Shown here piece after piece: positions 25,899 through 34,167 of a DNA stretch of 39,507 bases. The DNA comes from Arcticibacter eurypsychrophilus. Lineage in GTDB: Bacteria > Bacteroidota > Bacteroidia > Sphingobacteriales > Sphingobacteriaceae. Under the pieces are notes generated by a model that ran no database searches, was not told the origin of the DNA, and was given only the letters and a program-made list of their open reading frames with translations. The position numbers and the translations under genes are program-made. Position 1 is the stretch's first letter; every line of letters starts with the position of its first letter. The stretch spans positions 1-39,507 of the forward strand of contig NZ_MDFN01000039.1 in the NCBI RefSeq assembly GCF_001730525.1, read 5' to 3'.

Positions 25899-26869
25899 TG
25901 AATAGGAAAATATCTGTCGTAGTTCCAACGTATAAGAGGAGCGAATTACTGATCAGGTGTTTAGATGCGCTTTTAAACCAATCTATTGGAAAGAGTACCT
26001 ATGAAATTATTGTAGTAAGCGATGGACCGGATCCCGTTACTGCTGAAGCAATTAAAGTTTGGACCGGTTTTGTTCATCTTAAAGTATCTTATTATCCGCT
26101 TCCTGAAAAAAAGGGACCTGCTGCTGCCCGTAATTATGGATGGAAGAAAGCAAAGGGAGAATTAATAGCGTTTACAGATGACGACTGTATTCCGGATCAG
26201 GATTGGCTGGCTTCGCTGCTTGCCGCCTATCATGATGAGGAAGAACTAGTGATAAGTGGCCAGGTAATTGTTCCTTTACCAGAAAATCCCACTGACTTTG
26301 AGCGTAATACGGCTCATTTGGAAACCGCTGAGTTTATTACTGCAAACTGTGCCTGCACGAAAAAAGCACTTTGGGAAACCGGAGGATTTGATGAGCACTT
26401 TGAGCAGGCATGGCGGGAAGACAGCGACCTGCACTTCAAAACTATACGGCATAAAATTCCTTTAAAAAAGGTGAATGAAGCTATCGTTGTCCATCCCGTT
26501 CGCAGAGCACCTTGGGGAATTAGTATCAAAGAACAGCGAAAGGGAATGTACAATGCGCTGCTTTATAAAAAATATCCCGAGTTGTATAAATCCAGGATCA
26601 GATCAAAGGCACCATGGAGTTATTATACCATGATCTTTACCTTTTTAATAGGCTGCACTTTATTATTGATGAAATCAGAATTTTTAGCCTTAATCAGTTT
26701 CAGCGCCTGGCTCGTTTTATTGCTCTTATTTATATCACGTCGGTTGGCGTTTACCTCTCACTCACCGAAGCACGTTGCGGAGATGATAGTTACTTCAATT
26801 TTTATCCCCTTTTTATCAGTCTACTGGCAATTTTATGGGGCCTTAAAATACAGGGTTTTGTTTTTTTAA
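25898..26869 (+). CDS. Family 2 glycosyltransferase with C-terminal membrane helices
   Basis: A 323-residue GT-A fold glycosyltransferase. SVVVPTYKRSELL starts the fold, DGPDPVT and AAARNYGWKKAKGELIAF follow, and the metal-binding DDD motif is in FTDDDCIPD (about 90). WREDSDLHFK near 170 is the acceptor-side ED motif. The last 80 residues contain two or three hydrophobic helices (TMIFTFLIGCTLLL, ALISFSAWLVLLLLF), so it works at the inner membrane. Translationally coupled to the carbamoyltransferase. Donor and acceptor unknown. Confidence 0.9.
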   Translation: MNRKISVVVPTYKRSELLIRCLDALLNQSIGKSTYEIIVVSDGPDPVTAEAIKVWTGFVHLKVSYYPLPEKKGPAAARNYGWKKAKGELIAFTDDDCIPDQDWLASLLAAYHDEEELVISGQVIVPLPENPTDFERNTAHLETAEFITANCACTKKALWETGGFDEHFEQAWREDSDLHFKTIRHKIPLKKVNEAIVVHPVRRAPWGISIKEQRKGMYNALLYKKYPELYKSRIRSKAPWSYYTMIFTFLIGCTLLLMKSEFLALISFSAWLVLLLLFISRRLAFTSHSPKHVAEMIVTSIFIPFLSVYWQFYGALKYRVLFF

Positions 26870-27034
26870 GAAGGAATGTACTATTTTAAGCTGTCATTTT
26901 GCTATAAAAATCTATTTGTTGCTATTTTAAGATCAACCATCAAGCTTAGGAGAATTAATTTAAAAATATCCTGCAAATAAATAACTAAACATACCACTAC
27001 ACATATTGTTAGTATAAATCAATTCTATTCCTAT

Positions 27035-28042
27035 ATGATGCTTCCTGCAGAAAATATAAAAAAAATAATCATTTTTAGAGCCCTTCAATTAGGCGATATG
27101 CTTTGTGTAATACCAGCGATCCGCGCGTTAAAACAGGCTTATCCCCAAGCGAAAATTACTTTAGCAGGATTGCCATGGGCAAAATCTTTCGTCAATAGGT
27201 TTCCTCAATACTTTAACTCCTTCCTTCATTTTCCAGGTTATCCGGGTTTGCCCGAACAAGAGGTAGATCCGCTTGCGTTTACCGCGTTTTTAACGGAAGT
27301 TCAAAAGCAGCAGTTTGACCTGGCCTTGCAGATGCAGGGGAATGGCTCGATTGTTAACCCAATGGTGGAACTGTTTAATGCCAACTTTACTGCCGGGTTC
27401 TGTAAAAAAGATCATTATACTTTAGACAATGGTTTATTTCTGCAGTATCCAAATCATGGCTCCGAAATCAAACGTCATCTCCTGTTGATGGAACATTTAG
27501 GCATTTCACCACAAAGCTCAGCTTTGGAATTTCCATTAACCAGCGAAGATGAGGAAGATTTAATGGCCGTACATCTTCCACTTTTGAAATCTCAAAGATA
27601 TATCTGTATCCATCCCGGGTCAAGAGGAGCATGGCGACAATGGCCTACCGCACACTTTGCAACACTGGCCGATTATTGCATCAAAAAAGGGTTTCAGGTT
27701 GTACTTACCGGCACCAAAGATGAGTTGCGAATTGTAGAAGAAGTGAGTCGGAAAATGAAGTTTGAACCCATTATTGCTGCAGGGAAAACCAATCTAGGAG
27801 CTATGGGCGTGCTAATTAAAAATTCTTTTATGCTGATTTCCAATTGCACAGGGGTGTCGCACATGGCCGCTGCCTTTAAAAAGTCAAGTATTGTCATCAG
27901 CATGGATGGCGAACCAGATCGTTGGGCACCATTGGACAGAGAACTGCATTATGTAATTGACTGGACAGTAAATCCGGATTTCGCTCTTGTTCAGCAACAC
28001 TTAAAATCTAAGCTGGAAGCTCCCGCTAAAGTGCTTAGTTAA
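27035..28042 (+). CDS. Family 9 glycosyltransferase (heptosyltransferase-like)
   Basis: A 335-residue GT-B enzyme of family 9. The N-terminus IIIFRALQLGDMLCVIPAIR carries the conserved GD turn of ADP-heptose:LPS heptosyltransferases. The C-terminal half has CIHPGSRGAWRQWP and LISNCTGVSHMAAA, the nucleotide-binding part. It is 165 bases after the GT2 gene, same direction. Its 3' end overlaps the convergent GT9 gene by 8 bases. Together with a heptose-phosphatase-like HAD gene this suggests ADP-heptose use, but GT9 members use other donors too. Confidence 0.88.
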   Translation: MMLPAENIKKIIIFRALQLGDMLCVIPAIRALKQAYPQAKITLAGLPWAKSFVNRFPQYFNSFLHFPGYPGLPEQEVDPLAFTAFLTEVQKQQFDLALQMQGNGSIVNPMVELFNANFTAGFCKKDHYTLDNGLFLQYPNHGSEIKRHLLLMEHLGISPQSSALEFPLTSEDEEDLMAVHLPLLKSQRYICIHPGSRGAWRQWPTAHFATLADYCIKKGFQVVLTGTKDELRIVEEVSRKMKFEPIIAAGKTNLGAMGVLIKNSFMLISNCTGVSHMAAAFKKSSIVISMDGEPDRWAPLDRELHYVIDWTVNPDFALVQQHLKSKLEAPAKVLS

Positions 28043-29150
28043 TAAAACTTTTCGGAATCTCAGGTATCATAGTGGTCTTGCCGTTCCGAATTGTTTGTAC
28101 GGCTTGAAAAATTTCTGCAGGTAATACCGTTTTTATCTTTTTAGAGAAAAAAGTGGTATTTACATAGCGTATGACTTCATTCTTGCTTTGCAGGTCGCTG
28201 GGTACAGTAAAAGGTAATATTTTCCCGTACGCCTTCCATGGTGCATGCTGCGGATTTGACAAGGCATATAAAACGATGATTGGGGTCTTTACTGCTGCTG
28301 CCAGATGGATAGTTCCTGTATTTACGGAAATGACCAATGGCGCTTTACTGATTAAAGCCACAAACTCTTCAATAGAAAATAATCCCGCAAGAGAGAAGGA
28401 CTGATCGCCTGCGGCTTCCGCTAACTGATCGGTTAGCATTTTCTCTTTTATCCCTCCTGTAAAAAGAATTTGATAATCATTTTCCTTCATCAGCTTTTGT
28501 GCCGTTTGAACCCAAAGCTCAAAAGGATAAGCTCTTTTTTGTTCACTCACGCCGGCATGAAGGATGATCCAGGGCTTTTGTAAATTAATAGGAAATGTGT
28601 TCAGTTTTATTTGAGCCGTATTCCAGGCTTCATCCGTCTGGAAAAGGGTTAAATTTTCGTGTGATGGCTTAGCCCCAATGGAGGCAACCAAATCCAGATC
28701 CCTTCTCACCTGGTGTTTGATTAATTTATAAGGCTCCTGGTCTGGAAGCCAATGTGTTAAGAGATCGTATGGGTTTTCACGGCAATAAGCAAGTCGCACC
28801 GGAATCTCTGCCAGGTAGGCCAGCATGGTAGCAGGCAAGGGATTTTGACTGTAAACGGTAAACATAACCGCCAGATCGAAGTTTTTCTTATTAAGATCTG
28901 TAATGATATCTAGAAAATGATCGGAAGAGGTGTTAGCTGCATTTTTCACCCAAGGGAAGTCGCAGATTATGACCTCATCTATTTCCGGAATCAGTTTTGC
29001 TATACCAGCCGCCATAGAAGAAGTCAGTACAGTAATCCTTGCATGAAAAGTTTCCTTTAAGGCACGGATTGACGGAGAGCTCATCAATAGGTCGCCAAGA
29101 TTATCCGGACGGATACAAAGAATATTTTTATAGTTTGCTTGCAGCTTCAT
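28035..29150 (-). CDS. Second family 9 glycosyltransferase (heptosyltransferase-like)
   Basis: A 371-residue GT9 protein. NILCIRPDNLGDLLMSSPSIRAL is reduced here to its core: CIRPDNLGD near 11-19 is the conserved opening. IILHAGVSEQKRAYP (about 190-205) and VISVNTGTIHLAAA (about 273-286) form the donor site. The C-terminal tail is basic. It is third of a minus-strand trio GT4 - HAD - GT9, overlapping the HAD gene by 23 bases, and is convergent with the plus-strand GT9. The two GT9 proteins are diverged and likely add different residues. Confidence 0.88.
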   Translation of the reverse strand: MKLQANYKNILCIRPDNLGDLLMSSPSIRALKETFHARITVLTSSMAAGIAKLIPEIDEVIICDFPWVKNAANTSSDHFLDIITDLNKKNFDLAVMFTVYSQNPLPATMLAYLAEIPVRLAYCRENPYDLLTHWLPDQEPYKLIKHQVRRDLDLVASIGAKPSHENLTLFQTDEAWNTAQIKLNTFPINLQKPWIILHAGVSEQKRAYPFELWVQTAQKLMKENDYQILFTGGIKEKMLTDQLAEAAGDQSFSLAGLFSIEEFVALISKAPLVISVNTGTIHLAAAVKTPIIVLYALSNPQHAPWKAYGKILPFTVPSDLQSKNEVIRYVNTTFFSKKIKTVLPAEIFQAVQTIRNGKTTMIPEIPKSFIN

Positions 29151-29673
29151 TGATGTTATTTACAGTAAAATCCGGGTGGTTATAGTCATTCATAATCCAT
29201 TCCGTTTCATTCCCATTATTGATTAAGATGGTTTTGCATCCTGCACGGTGCCCGGCTTCTATATCATGCAGAATATCCCCGATCATCCAGGATTGCGAAA
29301 GATCTATTCCTCTGTCCGTTGCGGCCTGTAAGATCATGCCGGGCTTTGGCTTTCGAAAATCGCAGTCTACTTTATATTTTTCTATTTTCCCCTCCGGATG
29401 ATTTGGGCAATAATAGAAAGCGTCTAAGGTAATCTGGTGTGCATTGAGCAGTGTCCTGATCTTATCTTCTACTCCTTTTAAGGAGCTTTCTTCAAAGTAG
29501 CCATGTGCTACCCCGGACTGGTTGGAAATCACTATTAACTCATAACCCAGTTCTTTTATGCGTTTTAATCCTTCAAGAGCGTTTCCTTCCAGTTTTATTA
29601 AATTCGGGTTCACATTATAAGGTATATCCTGAATTAATGTACCGTCCTTATCTATAAATACCGCTTTCTGCAT
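29128..29673 (-). CDS. HAD-IIIA phosphatase, GmhB-like
   Basis: A 181-residue phosphatase resembling D-glycero-D-manno-heptose-1,7-bisphosphate 7-phosphatase (GmhB), which feeds ADP-heptose synthesis. HAD motif I is FIDKDGT (Asp8, Asp10), motif II ISNQSGVAHG (about 49-58), motif III FRKPKPGM (106-113), and motif IV IGDILHDIEAG (131-141). The zinc-loop of canonical GmhB (C-P-H ... C-D-C) reads Cys89-Pro-Asn91-His92 ... Cys104-Asp-Phe106, so two of the four usual ligands look changed. It sits 3 bases after the GT4 stop and overlaps the GT9 gene, so it is part of the same operon. A histidinol-phosphatase-like role is a less likely alternative. Confidence 0.85.
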   Translation of the reverse strand: MQKAVFIDKDGTLIQDIPYNVNPNLIKLEGNALEGLKRIKELGYELIVISNQSGVAHGYFEESSLKGVEDKIRTLLNAHQITLDAFYYCPNHPEGKIEKYKVDCDFRKPKPGMILQAATDRGIDLSQSWMIGDILHDIEAGHRAGCKTILINNGNETEWIMNDYNHPDFTVNNINEAASKL

Positions 29674-29676
29674 GGT

Positions 29677-30645
29677 TTATTTGATGACCTGCGCCTGGAT
29701 TACCTGTGCAATTGTATCTTCCCAGTCCCGAACAAACCGCTTAATGTTATACCTGCTCAATGCCGTTTTTCGTCCCTCAATGCCGAGCTGAGTGGCTTGT
29801 TGTTTGTCAACTAGAAGCGCCTTCATTTTATCAACCAATACAGAAATATCGGTATGGATAAATCCATTGACATCATTGGTAATTACAGTAGGCATCTCCG
29901 TAGTGGCCATTCCAATTACCGGAATCCCAAGCATCATGGCTTCGCATACTGCCAGACCGTGACTGGTATAACGGATCGGGTTAAAGAAAAACCGGTATTT
30001 ACTGATAAATGCGGGTAATTGAGGATGCAGGACTTCACCTAATCCAAGTTTACCGGTATTCATCCCGATAAGGTCTAGCGGAACATGCTCCCGCACCTCC
30101 ATGAAAATGTCAAGGCCTAATAACCTGCCGCGGCTAGGGAGGTTGTTGATCACCACAATGCCTTTTTCAATTTCTCCGGTATAGGGAATCTTTGGTACGA
30201 TTACACCGTGTTCAATCACTTTAGTGGTAATGCCATTATTATCCCACATCAGGCGGTTAAAATGAGTGACATGTACCAGCAAAACATCAGGATCATTTAC
30301 TGCATGTTTGGTGTCCGTTGGATGAACCCGTGGTGGATCGTGTTCAATATAGATTTTAGGCAACGCTCTCTGTTCTGCAGATAGTATTTCGTACTGATCT
30401 TTAAGGTAATTAGTGTTGGTTTGATAAATGATACAATCCAGATCAAGTTGCGGAATGTCATTGATGTGAACTTCATGAATGTTGTCTCCGAAAGGAAACG
30501 TTTCACCTCGTCCGTAATATCCTTCTGATTGTTCTTCCTTAACAGGGATATAGATGTCGTAATTGCCTTGCGAAAGATAGTATAAATAACTGCCATGGAT
30601 ATGCCAGGTAAAAAGCTTAGGACGGGGGTTGTTCATCGTTTTCAT
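29677..30645 (-). CDS. Family 4-type glycosyltransferase
   Basis: A 322-residue GT-B glycosyltransferase. The N-terminal domain has FTWHIHGSYLYYLSQG and LDCIIYQTNTNY; YIEHDPPRVHPTD near 98-110 and VTHFNRLMWDNNG follow. The C-terminal donor domain contains FFFNPIRYTSHGLAVCEAMM, whose E and the later GIPVIGMATTEMP correspond to the GT4 EX7E region. It is the first gene of the minus-strand trio. It is shorter than typical GT4 proteins (about 370). Donor unknown; the operon suggests a role in the same carbamoylated or heptose-containing glycan. Confidence 0.82.
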   Translation of the reverse strand: MKTMNNPRPKLFTWHIHGSYLYYLSQGNYDIYIPVKEEQSEGYYGRGETFPFGDNIHEVHINDIPQLDLDCIIYQTNTNYLKDQYEILSAEQRALPKIYIEHDPPRVHPTDTKHAVNDPDVLLVHVTHFNRLMWDNNGITTKVIEHGVIVPKIPYTGEIEKGIVVINNLPSRGRLLGLDIFMEVREHVPLDLIGMNTGKLGLGEVLHPQLPAFISKYRFFFNPIRYTSHGLAVCEAMMLGIPVIGMATTEMPTVITNDVNGFIHTDISVLVDKMKALLVDKQQATQLGIEGRKTALSRYNIKRFVRDWEDTIAQVIQAQVIK

Positions 30646-30985
30646 ACGTAGGTATGTTCAGAGACAACTGAAGGTAGCAGATTGTTTAATATGGTAGTAA
30701 TTAACATGGGTGATGTGGTTATTGAAGTGTGATTACGTGGTGTAATCTTCTAAGAAGAACCTGTGTTAATGCCATGATAAGTCCGACTTGCAAGTTGATT
30801 TATGGGACTTATCATAGGTTATAAGCTGTTTATTTATCGTTTGATTTTTAATGAATATGCAGGATATTTTGTAATCCCCCTCCAGATTGTATAGAGCCGC
30901 TTTCTCTTTTTTACCCCAAAATATAAGAGAAATTTCGCTGCTAAGGTTCTTGAAATGATTACCTTACCCGAATAACTAATATATT
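30646..30985. other. Divergent regulatory region between GT4 and the DUF6266-like gene
   Basis: About 340 bases with no gene seen, between divergently transcribed genes, so it must hold both promoters. It contains a marked inverted repeat (listed separately) and a smaller one, GATTAC-GTGGT-GTAATC, at about 30731-30747. Confidence 0.5.
30774..30815. repeat. Nested inverted repeat in the divergent region
   Basis: ATGATAAGTCC (30774-30784) and its exact complement GGACTTATCAT (30805-30815) enclose a 20-base loop that itself begins with the perfect palindrome ACTTGCAAGT (30786-30795). There is no T tract, so a regulatory hairpin or operator is more likely than a terminator. Confidence 0.6.
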
Positions 30986-31969
30986 ATGGCCACAATTGAC
31001 AATAAAGGAAGAGTACGGGGAACCGCAGGGTCGGTCGTCTACCGTATGTACAGGGATAAGAACATTATTCAGGGAAAACCTGCAAAGTTCAAACAAACCC
31101 AGGAAAGTATCAAAACCTCCACGGAGTTCGGTTTATCGAGCTCTACGGCGGCTATTATTCGTCGGGCTTTTGAGCCAGCTTACCTGCACAGGGATGGAGC
31201 GGCTGTGAGCCGGAGTACCCAGTTGGTGTACCGCAGCATCCGTAACGGTTTTAGTGGAAGTGTTGGGGAACGCGATCTGCATGATGCGGACCTGAGTCAT
31301 TTAAACGGCATGGAGTTTAATGCGGACAGCAAGCTGTCTGAAGTGCTTCAGATGAGTCATCAGGTGGAGCAGGACCTGGATGGTCGTGTACGTGTTAAAC
31401 TGGGGAGTTTAAATACCCAAAGCGGCATCAAAAGGCCTAAAGGGCTATCCGCAGGAAAGCTGAAATACCGGGTTCGTTTGATGCTGGTGGCATTTAACTT
31501 CCGGGAAGAGTATTACGAACACCTGGAAGTGAAGGATGTTGACTTTGGAAGTTATGAAACGCTGGATGAGCAGGTTGTTAGTTTTGACAGCATTGCAAGT
31601 CCTTCGAGCATACTGATGCTGAGTATGTCCTTGCTGGTTTATAACGCAATTGGACTGGATGAGGAAGCGATATTGATTAATTCTAAGGCTTTTAGTCCCT
31701 GCGCGCTTATTGGAGCATTTCAAAGTACGGCTGCCTCAGATCGTCCGAAAGTAGCTGTGAATCAATGTGCTGCAAGTTATCCGGTAGAGCAGAAGAACCT
31801 GCACCATATGGGATATGTGGGTAATGTACTGATGCTAAAATTAGGTTATTGGATGGACCAGAATGCAAGTATGTCAAGCAAGACGGCAAAAAAGGTCGAT
31901 TTGGAAACAAGGATTAAGGAAATGGGTTTGGGTATCCGGCTAGGCAAACGTACTTCTTTCAAGAAGTAA
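30986..31969 (+). CDS. Uncharacterised protein, DUF6266-like N-terminus
   Basis: A 327-residue soluble protein with no signal peptide or membrane helix. The N-terminus (MATIDNKGRVRGTAGSVVYR, then NIIQGKPAKFKQTQESI) follows the layout of the DUF6266 protein at 2275: short Gly-rich start, G-x-V strand, I...P basic turn, then an amphipathic helix. The remainder (RVRVKLGSLNTQSG, KLKYRVRLMLVAFNF) looks beta-rich; the C-terminus is basic. The codon use is visibly more GC-rich than the adjacent genes. It is flanked by long spacers. Related families are known from Pedobacter but unnamed to me; any function would be speculation. Confidence 0.6.
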   Translation: MATIDNKGRVRGTAGSVVYRMYRDKNIIQGKPAKFKQTQESIKTSTEFGLSSSTAAIIRRAFEPAYLHRDGAAVSRSTQLVYRSIRNGFSGSVGERDLHDADLSHLNGMEFNADSKLSEVLQMSHQVEQDLDGRVRVKLGSLNTQSGIKRPKGLSAGKLKYRVRLMLVAFNFREEYYEHLEVKDVDFGSYETLDEQVVSFDSIASPSSILMLSMSLLVYNAIGLDEEAILINSKAFSPCALIGAFQSTAASDRPKVAVNQCAASYPVEQKNLHHMGYVGNVLMLKLGYWMDQNASMSSKTAKKVDLETRIKEMGLGIRLGKRTSFKK

Positions 31970-32255
31970 ATATTAATTAAACAGGTTTTGAAATTGTAAT
32001 GGATCTGGCAGGGCAAATGGTGTTAACGAATTAGTGAGGCATATGTTGTTATCTTATAAGAAGCGTAGATAAGTTGAAAAGACAGTAAAGCGTCAATTGT
32101 ATGGAAGAGTCAGTATTGAACTTTTAAAAATACATTTAGCCTTAACTCCTTTCTAATTCACTAAACTTGAGGAAGAACCACTTTTTATTTGATATATACA
32201 CTTATAATGCCATACTATTTATAGTTACTTTTAGCAAAGTTTTAACATACAAATA
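31970..32255. other. Spacer before the restriction-modification remnant
   Basis: 286 AT-rich bases. I see no fragment of restriction-modification genes in it on either strand, so any upstream hsd genes have gone completely or lay elsewhere. Confidence 0.4.
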
Positions 32256-32687
32256 ATGTTGCTTTCAGAAATTCTTAAAGATTCCAATTATAAGCTTACT
32301 CAATTTGAAAAAGATGCTAAAGCAAAAGTTTTCGCTTTAGAAGAATCCATTATACTTAAAGATATTGCAGGGAAATTAACTCCATATATTACTTGCCTCA
32401 TTCGTAAGAAAGAAATCAAGCTTACAACTTTAAGAGTAGGTAGAACACTAAATTTGATTGCCGGAGATGGGCAAAAAAATGTCTTGCATTTAAATACGTT
32501 GGATTATGGGAGGTGGGATGAAAAAATAGATGATGACGAAGACCGGAAAGATATCTACTACGAAGGATGGAAAAAGCTTAAAAAGCTAAGAACTGATAAA
32601 AATAGTAATCAGGACTTTCAATTTGATATTTTGATGGCAAACCCACCATTTGCAGGTGTTATAAAAGAAAGCCATGAGTGTTTATAA
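32256..32687 (+). pseudogene. Type I restriction-modification methylase remnant with internal deletion
   Basis: A 143-codon frame joining two distant parts of an N6-adenine methylase. Residues 1-54 (LLSEILKDSNYKLTQF ... ITCLIRKKEIKLT) match the N-terminal HsdR-type domain found at the start of some long methylase subunits. They pass directly into LNLIAGDGQKNVLHLNTLDY, then GWKKLKKLR and the catalytic motif IV FDILMANPPFAG. About 400 or more codons that normally lie between, including the SAM-binding motif I, are missing, and the protein ends ten residues after NPPF, just where the DUF3800 start codon begins (14-base overlap). It cannot be an active methylase. Confidence 0.8.
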
Positions 32688-33378
32688 TATTTATTGCGAT
32701 GAAAGCTGCCATTTGGAAAACGATGGGTTCAATATAATGGGTTTAGGTGCAATTTGGTTTCCTCTTCAAAAAAAAGGAGAAATTTTTAGCAGAGTGAAAG
32801 CGATTAAGGTAAAGCATGGTTTACCTACCTATTTCGAAATTAAATGGAATAAAATTTCTCCTGCCAAAGAAGCCTTCTTTTTAGATATTATAAATTATTT
32901 TTTTGATGATGATGATTTACATTTCCGTTGCTTGGTAGTACCGGATAAGAGCAAACTAGATTATGCTACTTATAAACAAACGCATGATGATTTTTATTAC
33001 AAGATGTATTTCGATCTAATTAAGATAGTTCTTACTCCGGAGTGCTCACATAATATTTATTTAGACATCAAAGACACAAAGAGCCAAGATAAAATTATAA
33101 AGCTTCAAGATTATTTAAGAAGAACCCATTATGATTTTGAGAAACAGATAATAAAAAAAGTACAGCACATCAGGTCGCATGAAGGACAGGCTTTACAGTT
33201 AGTTGATTTGCTTTTAGGCGCTATAGTTTATTTTCACAGAGGTTTACAAAGTAGCTCAACAAAACTAAAAATTATTCAAAAAATAAAACTTCGTTCTGGG
33301 TATACATTACAACAAACCACTTTGCCAAAAGAAAGTAAGCTAAATCTTTTTATTTGGAAGGGAGGAAACGGTTGCTGA
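32674..33378 (+). CDS. DUF3800 domain protein (RNase H-like fold)
   Basis: A 234-residue protein of the DUF3800 family, predicted RNase H-like and often found in mobile or defence neighbourhoods. The acidic residues expected at the active site are visible: Asp9-Glu10 in YCDES, Glu55 in YFEIKW, Asp131 and Asp134 in YLDIKD, and Asp178 in ALQLVDLLLGAI. It starts inside the last codons of the methylase remnant and ends in a TGATG overlap with the next gene, so the pair is translated together. Activity on RNA or DNA is inferred from the fold only. Confidence 0.82.
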   Translation: MSVYNIYCDESCHLENDGFNIMGLGAIWFPLQKKGEIFSRVKAIKVKHGLPTYFEIKWNKISPAKEAFFLDIINYFFDDDDLHFRCLVVPDKSKLDYATYKQTHDDFYYKMYFDLIKIVLTPECSHNIYLDIKDTKSQDKIIKLQDYLRRTHYDFEKQIIKKVQHIRSHEGQALQLVDLLLGAIVYFHRGLQSSSTKLKIIQKIKLRSGYTLQQTTLPKESKLNLFIWKGGNGC

Positions 33379-33878
33379 TGGTAGAAGATTTTGTTTTACC
33401 TGATTTAATTTTCTTAGAGCATTTCGGTGGAGATTGGCTGAGCTTTTATGATTTTGTTTACTTATGTTTTAAAGAAGATTTTATTAAAAATCCGCTTAAG
33501 CAATTCGAAGGTAAAAAAGTAGGATTAAAAAGACATCCTTTATCATCTGATAATAAGGAAGCTACTTTTTACCACATGACCCATGAAGGGCAGGAAGAGC
33601 AATGCAGAGAGCCGGATATTAGGCGCATGGAGCGGATTAGATGGCCGAAATATATGATGGTTAATTATAAAAGTGATCACTTAAAAGTATGGCGCAATAA
33701 AAGGGGCTCAAATGGAAATATACTGATCTATCATGAAGAAGAGGGATATTTACTTGTTTTAGCAGATAGAGGGGATTATGTATTGCCATGGACTGCATAT
33801 ACTATTGAACATAGGCACCGAAGACAGAAAGTATTGAAAGAGTATGAGGCATATAAAAAAGCTGAAGCCGCTAAGTGA
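33378..33878 (+). CDS. Unknown partner protein of DUF3800
   Basis: A 166-residue protein from ATG 33378, which overlaps the DUF3800 stop by one base; GGGAGG lies about 16 bases upstream. I recognise it as a recurrent but unnamed family: GGDWLSFYDFVY near 18-29, VGLKRHPLSSDNKEATFYHM (48-67), EPDIRRMERIRWPK (78-91), and a C-terminal part VWRNKRG, YLLVLADRGDYVLPWTAY (124-141), ending in a Lys/Arg-rich helix. Conserved His53, His66, Arg87 and the strand-turn-TAY ending recall small RelE/barnase-like (BECR-fold) nucleases, but that comparison is by eye only. No signal peptide. A perfect terminator overlaps its last codons. Confidence 0.6.
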   Translation: MVEDFVLPDLIFLEHFGGDWLSFYDFVYLCFKEDFIKNPLKQFEGKKVGLKRHPLSSDNKEATFYHMTHEGQEEQCREPDIRRMERIRWPKYMMVNYKSDHLKVWRNKRGSNGNILIYHEEEGYLLVLADRGDYVLPWTAYTIEHRHRRQKVLKEYEAYKKAEAAK

Positions 33879-33891
33879 ACTTAACGGCTTC
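33864..33891 (+). terminator. Terminator hairpin overlapping the stop codon
   Basis: GAAGCCG-C-TAAG, loop TGAA, CTTA-A-CGGCTTC, then GTTTCTCC. Eleven pairs with one mismatch; the TGA stop of the DUF3800 partner lies in the loop region. It closes the two-gene unit. Confidence 0.8.
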
Positions 33892-34167
33892 GTTTCTCCT
33901 TTAACATCGTGGTTAATGAGATAATACAAATGTAATACAATTGAAGCACATAATAGTTAGGTTAGAAAATAAAATTAATGAAACTGTAGGGTGTATTAAT
34001 ACTAATGTAAATTTTGATAAGCTAACAATAAACAAAAGTAAGATTGTCAGGGAGGCAAGGAGATCTTTAATGGTTATGAAATATCACATTGTAAATTGAT
34101 AATAATGAAGATATTTTTTCGCAATAATTAGGAATATTTGTATCATTGGAAAACCTAATTAACCTTT

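Noticed and set aside
28035-28042. Convergent 8-base overlap of the two GT9 genes as a recombination junction
   Set aside because: Both proteins have complete family-typical ends; short convergent overlaps are ordinary in compact clusters.
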